Shown here: piece after piece, positions 61,555 through 64,000 of the stretch
Layout: the number at the start of each line of letters is the position of its first letter
Position numbering within the stretch: position 1 is the stretch's first letter
Origin: Meiothermus sp. QL-1
GTDB lineage: Bacteria > Deinococcota > Deinococci > Deinococcales > Thermaceae
Length of the DNA stretch: 64,000 nucleotides
NCBI RefSeq assembly: GCF_003351145.1
Contig: NZ_QQSV01000002.1
Location: 186,001 to 250,000, forward strand
Direction of reading: 5' to 3'
The notes under the pieces: generated by a model
What the model saw: only the letters and a program-made list of their open reading frames with translations
Database searches by the model: none
Told to the model about the DNA's origin: nothing
Position numbers and translations under genes: made by a program

Positions 61555-62865
61555 TCACAGGGCTTCCAGGAAGAGCCGTTCGGGCTTCTCCAAAAGCCGG
61601 ATGAGCTCCTTGCAGAACCGGGCCGCCTCGGCCCCGTCCACCAGGCGGTGGTCGAAGGAGAGCGAGAGGTACATCATCTGCCGCACCACCACCTGGTCCT
61701 GCTCGTTGACCACGGGTCGTTTCTGGATGGAGTGTACCCCCAGAATGGCCGCATCGGGCACGTTGATGATGGGGAAGCTGAAAAGGGCCCCAATCGAGCC
61801 GATGTTGGTGACGCTGAAGGTGGAACCGCTCACCTCCTCCGGCGCGAGCTTGCCGCTGCGGGCCTTTTCGGCCAGCTCGTTGGCCTCCTTGGCTAGCTGG
61901 AGCAGGCTTTTGCGCTCCACGTCCTTGATAACCGGCACCACCAGGCCGTTCTCGGTGGCCACCGCCATGCCGATGTTGACGTAGTTTTTGACGACGATCT
62001 CCTGCTTGGCCTCGTCGAGGGAGCTGTTGAGGGCGGGGAACTTGCGCAGGGCCACCCCCAGGGCTTTGAAGATGAAGGGCAGGTAGCTGAGCCGCACCCC
62101 CTGGGCCTCAGCCTCGGGTTTGAGCCGCTCACGCAGGGCCACCAGCTCGGTCATGTCCACCTCGTCCACCGAGAGGGTGCGCACGGTGTAGAGGTGGGAG
62201 GCCACCATCTGCTGGGCGATGGCCCGCCGCATGCCGCGCAGGGGTAGACGGGTCTCGCGCTCCTCGTAGCCCTTGGGGGTCCGGTAGGCCACGGGTGGGG
62301 GAAAGCCAGGGGCTGCCGGGGTGGAGGGGGGCTTCGAACGCAGGGTCTCTGCATAGGCCCGCACGTCCTCCACCCGCACCCGCCCGTTGGGCCCCGAGCC
62401 CGGGACCTGGGCGATGTCGAGCCCCAGCTCGCGGGCCAGCTTGCGCGCTGCCGGCACCGCCGGCACCCGGCCCCGGGCGAGGGTGAAGGGGTTCTTGATG
62501 GGCTCGGGCCGGTCGTCCGGCTTGAACAGGGAAAGCCGGGCCCCCTCGTCCTCTTCCACCGCCCCTGGTTCCACGATGGAGCGCTCCTCCTGGGCCTGCA
62601 GGCTGGGGGCGGTCTTTTCTACCTCGCTGGGCTCGGCGATGAGGGCGATGGGGGTGTGCACCGGCACCACGTCCCCCTCTTTGGCCAGCTTCCGCAGAAG
62701 CACCCCCTCGTAGGGGCTGGGTAGCTCGACCGTCACCTTGTCGGTCATGACCTCCACGAAGGGCTGGTCCTTCTTCAAAGTCTCCCCCTCGTTCACCAGC
62801 CAGCGGAGGATTTCGCCTTCTACCACGGATTCTGCGAGTTCGGGCAAGACCACTTCTTTGGGCAT
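61555..62865 (-). CDS. Dihydrolipoamide acyltransferase (E2), branched-chain 2-oxoacid dehydrogenase type
   Basis: 436 residues. Lipoyl domain at 1-80 with lipoyl-Lys43 in MTDKVTVELPSP, a peripheral subunit-binding domain at about 135-170 (VPAVPAARKLARELGLDIAQV), and a catalytic domain with the His-xxx-Asp-Gly motif in LSFDHRLVDGAEAARF. A single lipoyl domain and the Thr-Asp-Lys motif are typical of branched-chain or Thermus-type 2-oxoacid dehydrogenase E2. It transfers the acyl group to CoA. The gene is nine bases after E1 beta. A short GCCCT-GTG-AGGGC stem at the stop followed by TTTTT may attenuate the transcript. Confidence 0.92.
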   Translation of the reverse strand: MPKEVVLPELAESVVEGEILRWLVNEGETLKKDQPFVEVMTDKVTVELPSPYEGVLLRKLAKEGDVVPVHTPIALIAEPSEVEKTAPSLQAQEERSIVEPGAVEEDEGARLSLFKPDDRPEPIKNPFTLARGRVPAVPAARKLARELGLDIAQVPGSGPNGRVRVEDVRAYAETLRSKPPSTPAAPGFPPPVAYRTPKGYEERETRLPLRGMRRAIAQQMVASHLYTVRTLSVDEVDMTELVALRERLKPEAEAQGVRLSYLPFIFKALGVALRKFPALNSSLDEAKQEIVVKNYVNIGMAVATENGLVVPVIKDVERKSLLQLAKEANELAEKARSGKLAPEEVSGSTFSVTNIGSIGALFSFPIINVPDAAILGVHSIQKRPVVNEQDQVVVRQMMYLSLSFDHRLVDGAEAARFCKELIRLLEKPERLFLEAL

Positions 62866-62873
62866 GGTGGCTC

Positions 62874-63848
62874 CTAGTAGTCGATAAGGCGTTTGGCCGC
62901 GTTCAGGATGCGCGTCACGGTGGGCATGTAGAGCTTGTCCTGGGCCAGCGGGTAAGGGGTGTCGAAGCCGGTGACCCGCAGGGGAGGGGCCAGCATCTGG
63001 TCGAAGAGCTCTTCCGCAACGGTGGCAGCGATTTCCGAGGCCACGCTGGCGGTGCGGGGAGCCTCGGCGACCACGAGGAGCCGCCCGGTCTTGGCCACCG
63101 AGGCGAGCACGGTTGGTTTGTCCCAGGGCAGCACGCTGCGCAGGTCGATTACCTCGGCCTCGAGCCCCACCGCGGCCATCTCCTCCGCGGCCTTCAGCAC
63201 CTCGACCATGGACCCCCCATACGAGACTATGGTCAGGTCGCGGCCCTCCCGGCGGATGGCCGCCTGACCGATGGGCAGCAGGTACTCCTCGGCGGGCACC
63301 TCCTCCTTGACCGCCCGGTAAAGCCGCTTGGGCTCCATGAAGACCACCGGGTCATCGTCGCGGATGGCGGCCTTGAGGAGCCCCTTGGCATCGTAGGGGG
63401 TGGAGACCACCACCACCTTGAGCCCCGGGGTGTGGGCGAAGTGGGCCTCGGGGCTTTGGGAGTGGTGGTGGCCGCCCTTGACCCCTCCGCCGGTGGGCAT
63501 GCGCACCACCATGGGGGCAGTGAACTGTCCTCCCGAGCGGTAGCGCAGTTTGGCGGCCTGGGAGAAGAGCTGGTCAATGCCGGGGAAAACGTAGTCGGCG
63601 AACTGGATCTCGGCCACCGGTCGCAGGCCGTGGGCGGCCATCCCCACCGCTGCGCCGATGATGGCGGCCTCGGCCAGGGGGGTGTCCATCACCCGGTCGG
63701 GGCCGTACTTGGCCTGCAGCCCCTCGGTGGCCAGGAAGACCCCGCCGCGCCGGCCCACGTCCTCACCCAGAATCACCACCCGCTCGTCGCGGCGCATCTC
63801 CTCGTCTAGGGCCAGGTTGATGGCCTGGATAAGGTTCAGGGTAGGCAT
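62874..63848 (-). CDS. 2-oxoacid dehydrogenase E1 component beta subunit
   Basis: 324 residues, the same length as the structurally known Thermus thermophilus branched-chain E1 beta. [35 protein letters not shown], the potassium/interface loop and the C-terminal [33 protein letters not shown] are family features. With the alpha subunit it binds thiamine diphosphate and decarboxylates branched-chain 2-oxoacids (or pyruvate). It lies eight bases after the alpha gene. The operon ties with thiBP: the complex needs TPP. Confidence 0.94.
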   Translation of the reverse strand: MPTLNLIQAINLALDEEMRRDERVVILGEDVGRRGGVFLATEGLQAKYGPDRVMDTPLAEAAIIGAAVGMAAHGLRPVAEIQFADYVFPGIDQLFSQAAKLRYRSGGQFTAPMVVRMPTGGGVKGGHHHSQSPEAHFAHTPGLKVVVVSTPYDAKGLLKAAIRDDDPVVFMEPKRLYRAVKEEVPAEEYLLPIGQAAIRREGRDLTIVSYGGSMVEVLKAAEEMAAVGLEAEVIDLRSVLPWDKPTVLASVAKTGRLLVVAEAPRTASVASEIAATVAEELFDQMLAPPLRVTGFDTPYPLAQDKLYMPTVTRILNAAKRLIDY

Positions 63849-63856
63849 GGGGCCTC

Positions 63857-64000
63857 CTAGGGCTTGAGCTCCTCGGCCAGCAGCCTGCGCTGCTCTTCTA
63901 AGTGCCAGGGGCGGGTGGCGTAGACGTCGTCGAACATCTGCAGCGGTTCAGGTTCCCCAGCGGCCAGGGCCGTCTGCAGGGCGGCCTCGAGCTCGCCCAA
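63857..64000 (-). CDS. 2-oxoacid dehydrogenase E1 component alpha subunit, C-terminal end only
   Basis: 47 residues up to TAG at 63859-63857; the rest lies beyond the window edge. The visible tail reads [20 protein letters not shown] before [10 protein letters not shown], which matches the end of Thermus-type branched-chain 2-oxoacid dehydrogenase alpha subunits (FxDVYAxxPWHLxEQ). It would be the first gene of the E1alpha-E1beta-E2-E3 operon. Confidence 0.85.
   Translation of the reverse strand: MGELEAALQTALAAGEPEPLQMFDDVYATRPWHLEEQRRLLAEELKP

Noticed and set aside
61541-61565. Terminator after the E2 gene
   Set aside because: GCCCT-GTG-AGGGC is only five pairs, overlaps the stop codon, and lies five bases from the T-run, so I left it as a remark rather than a feature.

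Overview
The window is a compact, GC-rich bacterial chromosome segment whose gene content points to the Thermaceae (Meiothermus/Calidithermus-like, phylum Deinococcota). Pointers are the futalosine menaquinone genes, a Thermus-type branched-chain 2-oxoacid dehydrogenase operon (324-residue E1 beta), a DUF4388-containing chemosensory operon, a strong excess of the hexamer CTCGAG, and many genes in which a TAnnnT -10 box lies only 5-9 nt before the start codon, as in the leaderless genes described in Deinococcus. This is inference from content; no 16S gene is present. I see no rRNA, tRNA, insertion sequence, prophage or CRISPR array. Only two genes are cut, by the window edges.

Layout. 1-8 kb: a truncated sugar-type solute-binding protein, a P-type cation ATPase, a secreted CAP protein, and an mgtE-mgtC magnesium pair preceded by a 177-nt leader that encodes a 20-codon peptide with a perfect Shine-Dalgarno; then a ferredoxin-NADP reductase. 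8-13 kb: rlmB, mqnA, mqnE, a UbiD-family decarboxylase and a Nudix hydrolase. 13-24 kb: an eight-gene chemosensory operon (CheY-like, CheW, a 7-TM MHYT protein, two MCPs, a two-HPt CheA with receiver, a pseudo-receiver-DUF4388 protein, a receiver-Roadblock protein) with no CheR, CheB or flagellar genes; it looks like a Pil-Chp type system. 24-31 kb: universal stress protein, a small calcium-motif repeat protein, glpK, a Gfo/Idh/MocA oxidoreductase behind a perfect dyad, and pstSCAB behind three Pho-box-like repeats. 31-40 kb: mobA, mreB and a lipid A-type cluster lpxD-lpxC-oxidoreductase-fabZ-lpxA-lpxB-MsbA-like exporter, then a YlmH-like S4 protein. 40-51 kb: alpha/beta hydrolase, NDH-2, hsp20, a NEW3-domain protein with an ABC-2 transporter, thiBP under a TPP riboswitch, ispDE, uppP. 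51-64 kb: ubiX, an alanine symporter, a DUF4388 protein, aroB-aroK-aroC, an HMG-CoA lyase-like enzyme, a DUF433/DUF5615 pair, an M29 aminopeptidase, minC and lpd-E2-E1beta-E1alpha.

How the genes connect: aroBKC make chorismate, which MqnA and MqnE divert to menaquinone, while UbiX makes the prenylated flavin needed by UbiD-family decarboxylases; NDH-2 would feed electrons to that quinone. ispDE and uppP serve isoprenoid and undecaprenyl carriers; mreB, lpx, minC and uppP form an envelope/division theme.

The most interesting signals are non-coding or architectural: the magnesium-operon leader peptide, the switch geometry of the TPP riboswitch, dyads abutting the NDH-2, hsp20 and oxidoreductase promoters, seven convergent gene pairs sharing one CTAG as both stops, and the widespread leaderless starts.
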